From the NCBI RefSeq assembly GCF_005406125.1, contig NZ_BIXZ01000002.1, positions 600,866 through 664,865 on the forward strand: a stretch of 64,000 bases of DNA, written 5' to 3'. Made by a program: the position numbers and the translations under genes. Every line of letters begins with the position of its first letter. The first letter of the stretch is position 1. Below the pieces are notes generated by a model. That model ran no database searches. It was not told where the DNA came from and saw only the letters and a list, made by a program, of their open reading frames with translations. The stretch comes from Haloarcula mannanilytica (lineage in GTDB: Archaea; Halobacteriota; Halobacteria; Halobacteriales; Haloarculaceae). Positions 43,217 through 52,726 of this stretch are shown here, one piece after another.

Positions 43217-45415
43217 TTACTCCACAGTGAGGGTGACCACAGAATACCGGGGGAGCGTGAGGGAAACGGTCCCATCGACGACAGCGACTCGGTCCTCGGT
43301 CGGTGCAATCCGGTCTTGGGCGTCGAGCGTGTTCGTCTCGTGCATCGTCTCGGCCGTGAGGGTCCGCTTCTTGACGGTGTCGACATCGGACAGCAGCCCA
43401 CCGCCGTCCACGTCTACTTCGACCGGCCCCGTGCCAGCATCGCGATGGACGAGAATCGCGGCAAAGTCGTAGTCGGTGGCGTCCGTCACCGCGACCGCAT
43501 CGACAACAGGGCGGTCCGACACCGGTTCGAGTTCGCCGAACCACTGGCTCGTATCCGTTCCGAACGCGGTGTCGGTTGAGTACGTTCCACAGGTCACGTC
43601 AACGCCGACGGGCTGTCCGCCGGCGACGGCCAGTCCCAGTTGCTGCCCGTAGAAGCAGGGGTCCGCCCAGACGCGCTGGCGTTGTTTCCGAATCCCGCCG
43701 CCGTGATTCCCGACACCGGAGTGGGTCACCATCTCCACGACTCCGCCCCGGAGGCACTGATTGACGACTGTCGCATCGAACACCGCCTCGGTGATGCTGT
43801 GGCTCCCGGGGAGTGTCTCCTCCGTCAGCAGCCCAGCGTCGTCGTCCTCGGACAGCGTCCCGTCGTCGGTGTCCTCGGACTCGTCGAACCGCGTGAACAA
43901 CTGCAGTTCAGTCACTGCCAACCGTGGGTCAGCAAGCCCGGCGTCCCGGCAGGTAGTTGCGACGCGGCGATACTCTTCCCCGAGTTGCTGGGCGAATCCC
44001 GAATGAGCGTTGAACAGTTCGACCGGGTCTGTCCCCGCGTCTGCGTGGCACTCGACGAGCACGTGGTCGGTGAGCCAGTCCCCGTCGTGCAGGGCATCCA
44101 GGGTCGGCTCGTTCCAGTCGGTCAGGCGGTTGCCACAGGCCAGCACCTCGATGGAGTCGTCGACGGCCGTCATCGCCTCCCGGAACCGCTCGAACCGGTC
44201 CGCGTACCCCTCGGGTGTCGTCCACGAGAGCTGCCACTGTCCGTACAGTTCGTTGCCCAGTTCCCAATAGGTAACGTCGTATGGTTCCGGATGGCCATGT
44301 TCGGCCCGCAGCGCCCCCATCTCCGTGTCGGTCGAGCCGTTACAGTACTCGACCCACCGGGCGGCCTCTTCGGGGGTGCCGGTGCCGGCGTTGACACAGA
44401 TGACCGGGTCACAGCCCACCGCCGAACAGAACGCGAGGAACTCGTCGGTCCCGAACAGGTTGGGTTCGATGCCGTCCCACGCCGGGTTCGGTTTGGTCGG
44501 GCGTGACTCGACTGGCCCCACGCCGTCCTGCCAGTGGTAGCCGGATGCGAAGTTGCCGCCGGGCCACCGGAGAACTGGCAGTTCCATGTCGGCAAACAGG
44601 TCGACGATTTCCGGGTCCGCCGTCCCGACGTGGTCGGCCGGGGACAACAGCGCCCGGTCCACGATCACGGCGTCGTCATCGTCGACCGTGATACTGAACC
44701 CGAACAGCGTGCCCGGCTCAGTCGACACAGACTCCGGGACCTCGAGCGTGAATTCGCTCGTCTCGTACTCAGCTCCGGCGGCGACCGTTGTCTCCGCGAT
44801 AGTCGGCCCGAGCGACCCGCCCCGATCAGCGGTCTCACGCTGTCCGTCCACGCTGTGCAGGGCAACCCGCACCGTTGTCTCCGATGGCGCTCGTAGCGTC
44901 ACTCGCCCCTCGAACCCCGTGGTCCGGTGAACCGGCAGGTAACACCACTGGGCGATCCCCGCGGGCTGCCCCTCGCTTTCCGTGACCTCGACCCGCTGGG
45001 CGCGGTCACCCGCCGTCCCCACATCGGGGCTCGTCTCGACAGCAGCCTCGCCGTAGGGAAACCACCAGAGTGCGGTCCCGTCATCGTAGGCTGCCCGGAG
45101 CCGGTCGGCATCAGGGAGGTCGTGAATCGATGCGTACTGCTCGATCCGTTCGCCAATCGCTTCGGGGTCGTGGATACCCCCTCGGCCGCCGTCGGCACCG
45201 AACTCCCGGGTCTGGAATGACCAGCTCCCGACGGTTGGGTTGTAGAGCACCTGGGCTTCGAGCGCGTTCGTGACCCGCCAAGGCGAGTACAGATGTTCGC
45301 CGAACTTTCCGAACAGCGCCGCCGGGACCTCGCGGTCGGCCGTCCGCGACGGGTCCAGTCGCACTGTCGCACGCTCGGGCGTGTCGCTGTCCGTGTGGCT
45401 AAAGAGCGTCGTCAT
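43217..45415 (-). CDS. Cytoplasmic GH51-type alpha-L-arabinofuranosidase
   Basis: A 732-residue glycosidase without a signal peptide. The GH51 pattern begins FGKFGEHLYSPWRVTNALEA. The acid/base Glu is in VTYWELGNELYGQWQ; the nucleophile is probably the Glu of LAVTELQLFTRF. An N-terminal insert (~55-270) forms an extra beta domain not present in the shorter paralogues. The ATG at 45415 is supported by a TATA-like TATTTTA (45442-45448) about 26 nt upstream; the longer frame to 45985 runs into the next gene. It probably cleaves imported oligosaccharides. Confidence 0.85.
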   Translation of the reverse strand: MTTLFSHTDSDTPERATVRLDPSRTADREVPAALFGKFGEHLYSPWRVTNALEAQVLYNPTVGSWSFQTREFGADGGRGGIHDPEAIGERIEQYASIHDLPDADRLRAAYDDGTALWWFPYGEAAVETSPDVGTAGDRAQRVEVTESEGQPAGIAQWCYLPVHRTTGFEGRVTLRAPSETTVRVALHSVDGQRETADRGGSLGPTIAETTVAAGAEYETSEFTLEVPESVSTEPGTLFGFSITVDDDDAVIVDRALLSPADHVGTADPEIVDLFADMELPVLRWPGGNFASGYHWQDGVGPVESRPTKPNPAWDGIEPNLFGTDEFLAFCSAVGCDPVICVNAGTGTPEEAARWVEYCNGSTDTEMGALRAEHGHPEPYDVTYWELGNELYGQWQLSWTTPEGYADRFERFREAMTAVDDSIEVLACGNRLTDWNEPTLDALHDGDWLTDHVLVECHADAGTDPVELFNAHSGFAQQLGEEYRRVATTCRDAGLADPRLAVTELQLFTRFDESEDTDDGTLSEDDDAGLLTEETLPGSHSITEAVFDATVVNQCLRGGVVEMVTHSGVGNHGGGIRKQRQRVWADPCFYGQQLGLAVAGGQPVGVDVTCGTYSTDTAFGTDTSQWFGELEPVSDRPVVDAVAVTDATDYDFAAILVHRDAGTGPVEVDVDGGGLLSDVDTVKKRTLTAETMHETNTLDAQDRIAPTEDRVAVVDGTVSLTLPRYSVVTLTVE

Positions 45416-45525
45416 TGCGGTTCGTAGCTCACCGGCGGACGTAAAATAGCTAGGGATGCAGACATTTCCCGGCCGTCGGGCCTCGTCCCTGCGTTCCCTA
45501 TATCCGATGTTCACTCCCCAGTACG

Positions 45526-47067
45526 CTACACCTGAACGGAGAGTCCTAGCGTGGAACCGGCCGGCGCGTCGACGACGACCGTACCGTCGCCGTGGTTCTC
45601 CGCCTCGATTTCCTCGGGCGTGAACCGCTCGGCGTTGGTCTCGGTCGAGTACAGGTCCGCGGGCAGACCGCCAAACAGCGCCTGTGCGTCCTCGATTGTC
45701 ACGCCGTCGCTTTCGACAGTGACGGTAATTTCGCGAGCGTCGTCCCGGTGGAGGTTCGACAGCGTGACGTACACCTGACCGTCCTGTTCGGAGGCGGAAG
45801 CGGTCACCAGCGGGACTTCGTGTTCGCTGTCGGCGTTGAACTCGTTCCCGATGCTCTTGACCGCGCGGACCTCGGTGTCGACGACCGTCCGGAGCGCCGT
45901 TGCTCCCATATGCTGTTTGTAGAGGTCGAAGACGCGGTAGGTCGGTGTCGGCCACGCGCTGTCCTCGTTGGTCTGGACGAGACACTGGAGGACGTTGACC
46001 GTCTGTGCGATGTTCGCCATCGAAACCACGTCGGCACGTTTGTTGAGGTCATCAAGGACGCTGGCGGCGGAGAGTGCGTCACGAACCGTGTTCTCCTGTT
46101 CGAGGCCGTTGTCGAACACCGCCTCCGGATGCCAGACACCCCATTCATCGACGATAATGCCGATGTCGGTCCCGGGGGCGAACAGTTGCAGGGCCTCCGC
46201 CGCCCGGTCGATGTCCTCGCCGACCTGTCGCGCCCGGGCCAGCAGGCGGTAGTACTGGTCGTCAGTGAACTCCGTATCGCTGCCGGAGTGGTGGTAGCGG
46301 TGGACCGACAGGTGGTCCAGCAGGTTGTACACCGTTCCCTGGCCGAAGGAGACACACTCGGCGAGATGTTCGAGGAACCGCCGGTTCCAGCTATCCGTGA
46401 TGTGCCCGCAGGCGACCAGTTCGAGGGACTCGTCAGCCATCACGCGGTCGAACCCCCGGAGGTAGTTCGCGTAGCGGCGGAACTGCTCGGCGTACTGCTC
46501 GGGACTGAAGCGGCCGCCACACCCCCAGTTCTCGTTGCCGACCCCCCAGTACGTGACGTTGTGTGGCTCTTCGCTGCCGTTTTTCGCCCGGAGCCGCGTT
46601 ATCTCCGTATCGCCGTCGTAGTTGCAGTACTCCGCCCAGTCGACGGCCTCGTCGGGGTCGCCGGCGCCGACGTTGACTGCGAGATACGGCTCCGTCCCCA
46701 ACATCTCACAGAAATCCATGAACTCCTCGGTTCCGAACGCGTTGGACTCCTCGGGGAGGTTATCTCGCCCCTGTGTCCACCACATGTTCCGCCGCCGGGG
46801 TCGCTCCTCGCGGGGTCCCAGCCCGTCCGTCCAGTGGTAGTCGTCGGCGAAACAGCCGCCGGGCCACCGCAGGACCGGCGTGTTCAGGTCTCGAAGCAAC
46901 TCGACAGTGTCCATGCGGATGCCGTTCTCGGTCGGCACGCCGTCATCCTCGCCGACCCAGATACCCCCGTAGACGCACCGCCCGAGATGCTCGGAGAGCT
47001 GGCCGTACACGTTGGGGCTGATCCGCCCGACCGGGTCGTGCCGCGCCACGTGGACTTCCGTTTGCAT
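45526..47067 (-). CDS. Alpha-N-arabinofuranosidase, GH51 (paralogue 1)
   Basis: A 513-residue cytoplasmic GH51 enzyme. The N-terminus (PNVYGQLSEHLGRCVYGGIW) and VLRWPGGCFADDYHW are typical. The acid/base is E179 in TYWGVGNENWGCGG and the nucleophile E308 in IIVDEWGVWHP. A C-terminal beta-sandwich begins near residue 400. The ATG at 47067 is preferred to that at 47082 because a TATA-like CTATATC then lies about 27 nt upstream. It is highly similar to the genes at 47170 and 49828. Confidence 0.92.
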   Translation of the reverse strand: MQTEVHVARHDPVGRISPNVYGQLSEHLGRCVYGGIWVGEDDGVPTENGIRMDTVELLRDLNTPVLRWPGGCFADDYHWTDGLGPREERPRRRNMWWTQGRDNLPEESNAFGTEEFMDFCEMLGTEPYLAVNVGAGDPDEAVDWAEYCNYDGDTEITRLRAKNGSEEPHNVTYWGVGNENWGCGGRFSPEQYAEQFRRYANYLRGFDRVMADESLELVACGHITDSWNRRFLEHLAECVSFGQGTVYNLLDHLSVHRYHHSGSDTEFTDDQYYRLLARARQVGEDIDRAAEALQLFAPGTDIGIIVDEWGVWHPEAVFDNGLEQENTVRDALSAASVLDDLNKRADVVSMANIAQTVNVLQCLVQTNEDSAWPTPTYRVFDLYKQHMGATALRTVVDTEVRAVKSIGNEFNADSEHEVPLVTASASEQDGQVYVTLSNLHRDDAREITVTVESDGVTIEDAQALFGGLPADLYSTETNAERFTPEEIEAENHGDGTVVVDAPAGSTLGLSVQV

Positions 47068-47169
47068 ATCCCGTATCTGCATCTAGACGGTGATATAGAT
47101 GGGGTCTTGCTATCGGGGGCAGGGAAGGCATGCGTCGGGAAACTGAAAGCGGACGGCTAGACGGGAGCG

Positions 47170-48681
47170 TTATTCGAGCGTTACACTCACGACGGAGCTG
47201 GCCGGTGCGTCGACGACGACCGTGCCGTCGCCGTGGTTTTCGACCTCGATGTCGTCAGCCTCGAACGTGTCCGCGTTGTCGTCAGTCGAGTACTCGCTAA
47301 CGTCCTGGTCGTCGAACAGGACCGCCGATTCGACGACTGATGCGTCGTCGAGGTCCGTGTTGATTTCGACGGCCTCGCTCCCGTCGAGGGCCCGGTTCGA
47401 CAGCGTGACGAACAGTTCGCCGTCCTGTTCGGAGGCGGAGGCGCTGACCAGCGGCACGTCGAAGGGTTCGTCCTCGACGGTTTCGGCTTCGGTGTCGACG
47501 ACCGTTTCGAGCGACGTTGCGCCCATGTGGTCCTTGTAGAGGTCGAACACCTGGTAGGTCGGCGTCGCCCATGCGCTGTCTTCGTCGGTCTGGACGAGAC
47601 ACTGGAGGACGTTGACTGTCTGGGCGATGTTCGACATCGACACCACATCGGCCCGCTCGTGGAAATCGTCGAAGACCCCGGCAGCGGAGATGGCGTCACG
47701 GACGGTGTTTTCCTGTTCGAGGCCGTTGGTGTTTTTCGCCTCCGGATGCCAGACGCCCCACTCGTCGACGACGATGCTGATGTCGTTGTCCGGTGCGTAC
47801 ACACCCAGCGTCTCGACGGCGTTGTCGATGTCCTGCGCGACGAGCCGGGAGCGAGCGAGCAGGCGGTAGTACTCCTCGTCGTCGAACTCCGTGTCGCCGC
47901 CGGCCTCGTAGTACCGGTGGACCGACATGTGTTCCATCAGTTCGTAGGGGCTTTCGACCCACTCGGAACACTCCGCGAGCGCATCGAGGAACCGGCGGTT
48001 CCAGTCCTCGGAGATGTGCCCGACCGAAATCAACTCCATCTCGGCGTCGCTCATCATCCCGTTGAAACTGCGCATATACGTCGCGTAGCGGCGGTACTGC
48101 TCGGCGTACTCCTCGGGGCTCAGGCGGCCGCCACAGCCCCAGTTCTCGTTGCCGACCCCCCAGTAGGTCACGTCGTGGGGCTCATCGACGCCGTGTTCCG
48201 CGCGGCGGTTCGCCAGTTCGGTGTCGCCGTCGTAGTTGCAGTACTCGGCCCAGTCGGCCGCCTCCGACGGCGAGCCGTTCCCGACGTTGACGGCGAGATA
48301 CGGCTCTGTGTCGAGCATGTCACAGAGGCGGACGAACTCGTTCGTCCCGAAGGTGTTTGGCTCCTCGGGGATGTCCCGGCGGCCCTGTGTCCAGAACATG
48401 TTCCGCCGTGTCGGCCGTTCCTCACGCGGGCCAACGCCGTCTTCCCAGTGGTAGTCGTCGGCGAAACAGCCGCCGGGCCATCGCAGGACGGGCATGTCGA
48501 GGTCTTGCAGCAGTTCGACGGTATCCATTCGGATGCCGTCCTCGGTCGGGACGCGGTCGTCGTCGCCGACCCAGATGCCGCCATAGATGCATCGGCCGAG
48601 GTGCTCAGCGAAGTGGCCGTAGACGGTTGGATTAATCTGATCTATCGGGTCATGCCGGTGGACGTGAATCTCTGCACCCAT
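47170..48681 (-). CDS. Alpha-N-arabinofuranosidase, GH51 (paralogue 2)
   Basis: A 503-residue GH51 enzyme with YGHFAEHLGRCIYGGIWVGD, acid/base E179 (GVGNENWG) and the nucleophile Glu of IVVDEWGVWHP near residue 307. TATAAAATAA at 48705-48714 (TTATTTTATA on the minus strand) lies about 27 nt before the ATG, suggesting a leaderless message of its own. It lies 103 bp from the paralogue at 45526. The differences lie in the loop after ALAECSEWVESP, which may alter substrate choice. Confidence 0.93.
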   Translation of the reverse strand: MGAEIHVHRHDPIDQINPTVYGHFAEHLGRCIYGGIWVGDDDRVPTEDGIRMDTVELLQDLDMPVLRWPGGCFADDYHWEDGVGPREERPTRRNMFWTQGRRDIPEEPNTFGTNEFVRLCDMLDTEPYLAVNVGNGSPSEAADWAEYCNYDGDTELANRRAEHGVDEPHDVTYWGVGNENWGCGGRLSPEEYAEQYRRYATYMRSFNGMMSDAEMELISVGHISEDWNRRFLDALAECSEWVESPYELMEHMSVHRYYEAGGDTEFDDEEYYRLLARSRLVAQDIDNAVETLGVYAPDNDISIVVDEWGVWHPEAKNTNGLEQENTVRDAISAAGVFDDFHERADVVSMSNIAQTVNVLQCLVQTDEDSAWATPTYQVFDLYKDHMGATSLETVVDTEAETVEDEPFDVPLVSASASEQDGELFVTLSNRALDGSEAVEINTDLDDASVVESAVLFDDQDVSEYSTDDNADTFEADDIEVENHGDGTVVVDAPASSVVSVTLE

Positions 48682-48791
48682 CGCTACACACTCCGTAAAC
48701 CTGGTATAAAATAATTTGGGTCAGCGTGCGCTGTGTCTGTCGCCCTGCCGGAATCGACACCGTTTCGGCGATAGCGACTCGAACCACTCTG

Positions 48792-49415
48792 TCAGCGGCG
48801 ACAGCCGTGCATCCACTGATGGCCGTCGTCGTCCGACTCGAACCCGCTCTTGAACGCTTCCTGTACGTGTTCCGGTGTCTGGTCGGTTTCGCTATCCCAC
48901 GACACGCCGGCATCGTGCAGCAGTTCGCGGACGTAGCTCAGCGTGTACTCGACGTGGAACATCTCCGTGATGTACATGCGGGTGAGTTTTGGCGTCCACT
49001 CCGGGGCTTCGTAGCCGGCTTCGGCGGGGGGCTTGGCGAGGACTTCTTGGAGCTGGTTCTCCTGGCTGGGGGTGAGCTTCGAGGGGCGACCGGGCCGGTC
49101 GTCGTCGTAGACCACGTCTTCGAGCGGTTCGTCGGCCAGCCGTTCGAGGCGGTTCAGCCAGTTGTGGATCGTCGTCCGGGACACGTCGTACCAGTCCGCG
49201 AGTTCCGTCTGGGGGACTCCCTCCTTGTGGTTGATCCCGACCATGATTCGCTTGGTCGCGGTCTTCCCTTCGACCTCGGTCAGATACTCGCGGAGGGCCG
49301 CGACGCTCACGTTCTCGGGTCGAACATTGCTGTCCGGCTCCGCATCGTCCCCTCGTGACTGGGGTATCTCCGGGCGGGCCGCGCTCGCATCGCCGGGGCG
49401 TTCTGCATTAGCCAT
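48792..49415 (-). CDS. HTH protein resembling the N-terminal part of IS630-type transposases
   Basis: A 207-residue protein. Residues ~36-95 form a homeodomain-like HTH (GVPQTELADWYDVSRTTIHN), and residues ~105-185 a second winged-helix-like part (SKLTPSQENQLQEVLAKPPA ... WTPKLTRMYITEMFHVEYTL). This is the DNA-binding half of IS630/Tc1-type transposases; no DDE catalytic domain follows. It may be a stand-alone regulator derived from a transposase, or a truncated insertion sequence. A TATA-like TAATTAAA lies about 26 nt upstream. It sits between two GH51 genes. Confidence 0.78.
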   Translation of the reverse strand: MANAERPGDASAARPEIPQSRGDDAEPDSNVRPENVSVAALREYLTEVEGKTATKRIMVGINHKEGVPQTELADWYDVSRTTIHNWLNRLERLADEPLEDVVYDDDRPGRPSKLTPSQENQLQEVLAKPPAEAGYEAPEWTPKLTRMYITEMFHVEYTLSYVRELLHDAGVSWDSETDQTPEHVQEAFKSGFESDDDGHQWMHGCRR

Positions 49416-49506
49416 GGACGATAATTACAATCGGGTGTTTAATTACTTTTCGGCGTTCGGTTGGTGGCGTTCCAAATTGCGAGACCTGACCCGGTCCCGC
49501 CGACCG

Positions 49507-49722
49507 CTACAACGAGTCCTCGACTGCCGCGAAGGGGTCCCAGTCGCGGTACAGCGCAATACCGACCACGAGGAGGAAGCCAATCTGAATCACGAGCGAC
49601 ACCACCGAGATGACATACCCATCGGTGCCCGGTTCCTGGAACAGGAACAGCGCGGCCGTAAGCAGCGTCAGGAACGACATGATGACGAGCATGAACCGAA
49701 ATACGGTCTTGCTCAGTTTCAT
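49507..49722 (-). CDS. Small two-helix membrane protein
   Basis: A 71-residue protein with two membrane segments, ~9-30 (FMLVIMSFLTLLTAALFLFQ) and ~36-58, and an acidic tail ending AAVEDSL. It lies between the HTH gene and the GH51 gene at 49828. No function known. The longer antisense and overlapping frames here were rejected. Confidence 0.6.
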   Translation of the reverse strand: MKLSKTVFRFMLVIMSFLTLLTAALFLFQEPGTDGYVISVVSLVIQIGFLLVVGIALYRDWDPFAAVEDSL

Positions 49723-49827
49723 TGCCTACTACTGTGTGAATCAACGACAAAGAGGTTCCGGTCGGGCTACCGCCAGTGTGGCTTCGGTGGCTGTCGTCCC
49801 GTTCAAATGGGGCCGCGGTGTCGGCCG

Positions 49828-51363
49828 TTACTTTGTGAACGTGACACCGACGACCGATGATGCCGGGACGTCAATGGCGTACTGTCCGTCGTCGGCTTCG
49901 TCGACGGAGATATCGTCAGCCTCGAACTCGGCTGCGTTGTCCGCCCTCGAGTACGCTCGTGGCCCTTTGTCCTCGAACAGGACCGTTCCCGCGGGGCTGC
50001 CGAACGTCTCGTCGACCTCGACTTCGACCGTCTCGCTCTGTTCGATGGTTCGGTTCGACGCAGTGACGAACAGTTCGTCGTCATTGACCGATGCCGAGGC
50101 CGAAACGAGGGGCACGTCGTGGTCCTCCTCGTCGAAGTACTTCTTGTCCGCGTTGACGGTGGCCTCGACGGCCGTGTTCCCGCTGTGGTTCTGGTACAGG
50201 TCGAACACCTGGTAGGTCGGCGTCGCCCACGCGTCGTCCTCGTCCGTCTGGACGAGACACTGGAGGACGTTGACCGTCTGTGCGATGTTCGCCATCGAAA
50301 CTACGTCGGCGCGCTCGTGCATGATATCGAATACGCCCGCCGCAGCAAGCGCGTCCCGGACGGTGTTTGCCTGTTCGAGGCCGTTGTCCGGCGTCGCCTG
50401 CGGGTGCCAGGTCCCCCATTCGTCGAGGATAATCCCGACATCCTCTCGCGGGACGTACGACGAGATGGTCTCGGCCGCGCTGTCGATGTCGTCCGCGATT
50501 TTCTGTGCACGGGCGAACAGCCGGTAGTGCTGCTCGTCCGAGAAGTCGGCGTCGTCGCCGGCCTGGTAGTACCGGTGGACGGAGAAGTGATCCAGCAGTT
50601 TATACGGCGACCCCATCCCCAGGAAGGTCCCGGGGCCGAACTCCATCCCGCCGTCGAGTCGCTCGAAGAACGCCTCGTTCCACTCGTCCGTGATGTGCCC
50701 GCAGGCGATGAACTCCGTCGAGCCGGGATTGATGTGGTCGTCGAAGCCGTTGAGGTAGTTCGCAAAGCGGCGGTACTGGTCGGCGTACTCGTCGGGCGCA
50801 AAGCGGCCGCCACAGCCCCAGTTCTCGTTACCGATGCCCCAGTAGGTCACGTCGTATGGCTCCTCGTGACCGTTCTCGACACGCCGCCTGGTCAGGTCCG
50901 TGTCGGCGTCGGAGTTGCAGTACTCGATCCAGTCGAGAGCTTCTTCAGGTGTTGCTGAACCGACGTTGACGGCCAGATACGGGTCGGTATCGACCATCTG
51001 ACAGAGTTCGAGGAACTCGTCGGTCCCGAACTCGTTGGTCTCTATGAAGCGCTCCTCACGGCCCTGTGCCCACCAGAGGTTCCGCCGTGTCGGCCGTTCC
51101 TCGCGGGGGCCGACGCCGTCCTCCCAGTGGTAGTCGTCGGCGAAACAGCCGCCAGGCCACCGCAGCACGGGCATGTCGAGGTCTTGCAGCAGTTCGACGG
51201 TGTCCATGCGGATGCCGTCCTCGGTCGGGACGCGGTCGTCATCGTCGCCGACCCAGATGCCGCCATAGATACATCGACCGAGGTGCTCCGCGAAGTGACC
51301 GTAGATATTCTCGGAGATCCGGTCGATGGAATGGTCGCTATGAACGCTGATCTTCGCTGGCAT
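49828..51363 (-). CDS. Alpha-N-arabinofuranosidase, GH51 (paralogue 3)
   Basis: A 511-residue GH51 enzyme with YGHFAEHLGRCIYGGIWVGD at ~21-40, GIGNENWGCGG carrying the acid/base Glu, and GIILDEWGTWHP with the nucleophile. It differs from the other two mainly by an insertion around FFERLDGGMEFGPGTFLGMG. A TATA-like TTATTAG (about 51388-51394) lies ~27 nt before the ATG. It is the first gene of this minus-strand glycosidase series and is separated from its paralogues by the HTH and small membrane protein genes. Confidence 0.93.
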   Translation of the reverse strand: MPAKISVHSDHSIDRISENIYGHFAEHLGRCIYGGIWVGDDDDRVPTEDGIRMDTVELLQDLDMPVLRWPGGCFADDYHWEDGVGPREERPTRRNLWWAQGREERFIETNEFGTDEFLELCQMVDTDPYLAVNVGSATPEEALDWIEYCNSDADTDLTRRRVENGHEEPYDVTYWGIGNENWGCGGRFAPDEYADQYRRFANYLNGFDDHINPGSTEFIACGHITDEWNEAFFERLDGGMEFGPGTFLGMGSPYKLLDHFSVHRYYQAGDDADFSDEQHYRLFARAQKIADDIDSAAETISSYVPREDVGIILDEWGTWHPQATPDNGLEQANTVRDALAAAGVFDIMHERADVVSMANIAQTVNVLQCLVQTDEDDAWATPTYQVFDLYQNHSGNTAVEATVNADKKYFDEEDHDVPLVSASASVNDDELFVTASNRTIEQSETVEVEVDETFGSPAGTVLFEDKGPRAYSRADNAAEFEADDISVDEADDGQYAIDVPASSVVGVTFTK

Positions 51364-51882
51364 ATATATTGAGGTTCCCTCCGGCGCTAATAATGATTAT
51401 GATATTGGGCGCTGTAATCCAAATACTCGATAATCAACGTGACAGCGCCGGTACGGCGTCTCTTCGTCCGAACGGTACCGGTGTTTCGCCCAGTCGGCGA
51501 AAAGTAATTTAACATAATGCCTCATGATGTGGGGCTCCAACAGGACAGGCCGCTCATGCTATCTATGGCTGCCGCAGCAACGATTCTGGGGCTTCGGTTG
51601 GCGTCCCAGTCAGACCAGCGGACAAGTAGAGTCCTCTGGAACACCGTTTGGCGGGCTGAAACGCTGATATAATCGTGAGAGTGATCCCGATATGCCACCG
51701 TGTTTAATTACTTCTCTGTGCACCACTGGGCTCATGGATAGTGAGGCGGATCGTCTCGGAGTCTCGGGGTGAACCTCTCACTATCCGTGGCCACAGTCTC
51801 GAATGCAAATTGTCTGTGCGGTCGAGAAACTGGGCAATCGGTTGGTGGTCTCATTGCGGTGGTCTTGTCAGAAGTCTTTCAG
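51364..51882. other. Intergenic region upstream of the arabinofuranosidase cluster
   Basis: 519 bp, AT-rich near 51380-51440, carrying the leaderless-type promoter for the gene at 49828. One small frame, 51517-51672 on the plus strand (51 codons, MPHDVGLQQDRPLMLSMAAA at the start), is open but has no well-placed TATA box and no recognisable features, so it is not called as a gene. Nothing else is evident. Confidence 0.45.
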
Positions 51883-52290
51883 ATGGTATCCCGGCGCAGT
51901 GACCCCCAGGATTATGTGGCAGCGACACACTACCTGTGGACTATGAAACAATTCGAACCGGACTGTCGCGACGGAACGCTGTCCCTCTGCCACGATGATA
52001 CACGGGTTACCATCGGCGCACTCGATGACATTGTCGCCGCCGTCGGCGGCGAAACATATCGGATTGAGTACGACGACGCACAGCGGATGCAACCCTGGTT
52101 AGACACTGACGATGGGGCCCTCGAAATCGACGTTCGGGACGCCGTGACCACGATGACGCACACGGAGGAGCTCGTCTCGGACCTAGCCGAGTATGACATG
52201 GAGACAGACCGGTACGGACTCCCGACGCGGACGGTCGAGTTCGCTGACCGATTCGTCGATATCCTTGAGCAACAGGGCCTCGACTCCTGA
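51883..52290 (+). CDS. Uncharacterised small haloarchaeal protein
   Basis: A 135-residue acidic soluble protein: MVSRRSDPQDYVAATHYLWT, then beta-rich DGTLSLCHDDTRVTIGALDD and a helical C-terminus (TRTVEFADRFVDILEQQGLD). The start at 51883 was chosen over the longer frame from 51769, which has atypical composition; an internal ATG at 51943 is also possible. No family recognised. It lies between the sugar cluster and the PEP carboxykinase gene. Confidence 0.55.
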   Translation: MVSRRSDPQDYVAATHYLWTMKQFEPDCRDGTLSLCHDDTRVTIGALDDIVAAVGGETYRIEYDDAQRMQPWLDTDDGALEIDVRDAVTTMTHTEELVSDLAEYDMETDRYGLPTRTVEFADRFVDILEQQGLDS

Positions 52291-52726
52291 GGACCTGTCG
52301 TGCCAGACGGGACGGTCCGTACCAGTTGACGGTTCCATATCGAGGGACACTGACCGTCCCTTTCTCGGCGTATGTTTCCCTGTGACGTAGTAAACGTTAT
52401 CTACCTGCTGACCACGATATGACGACCTGTGGCGCCAAATATCATTTCGGTCGATAGGGTATAACGGGCGTACACTCGTTATTCTAAGCGTTCCAAATTA
52501 ATGAACAAATTTTCAGGTGTAGTAGCGGAGAGTGCGTCGGACCGGTCTGACCGGCGGTATCTGTGCCGCTCTCGAACGTTCGGTTAGTCACACGGTACGG
52601 GTGTGGCACCGACGTAGGCCGTCACTACAGGCAAATAATACTGTGTCTACACCGCCGTGTGAACGAATTCACTACAATGAGAGTCCCTGTGTGTTTATAC
52701 CGGATCATAATGTAGTGCCGAATACG
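52291..52726 (+). other. Intergenic region with PEP carboxykinase promoter
   Basis: 436 bp without a credible gene, fairly AT-rich at 52380-52510. TTTATAC at 52694-52700 lies 27-33 nt before the ATG at 52727, fitting a leaderless message. Nothing else stands out. Confidence 0.5.

Noticed and set aside
45416..45985. N-terminal extension of the GH51 gene at 43217
   Set aside because: It would overlap the upstream GH51 gene and is Arg-rich with no homology; the TATA box supports the start at 45415.
45592..47160. 522-codon plus-strand frame opposite a GH51 gene
   Set aside because: Antisense to a well-supported glycosidase; no domain or signal.
47527..48714. 395-codon plus-strand frame opposite a GH51 gene
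   Set aside because: Antisense shadow similar to those over the paralogues, as expected from shared sense sequence.
48792..49415. Complete insertion sequence
   Set aside because: No DDE catalytic domain and no terminal inverted repeats are visible around the HTH gene.
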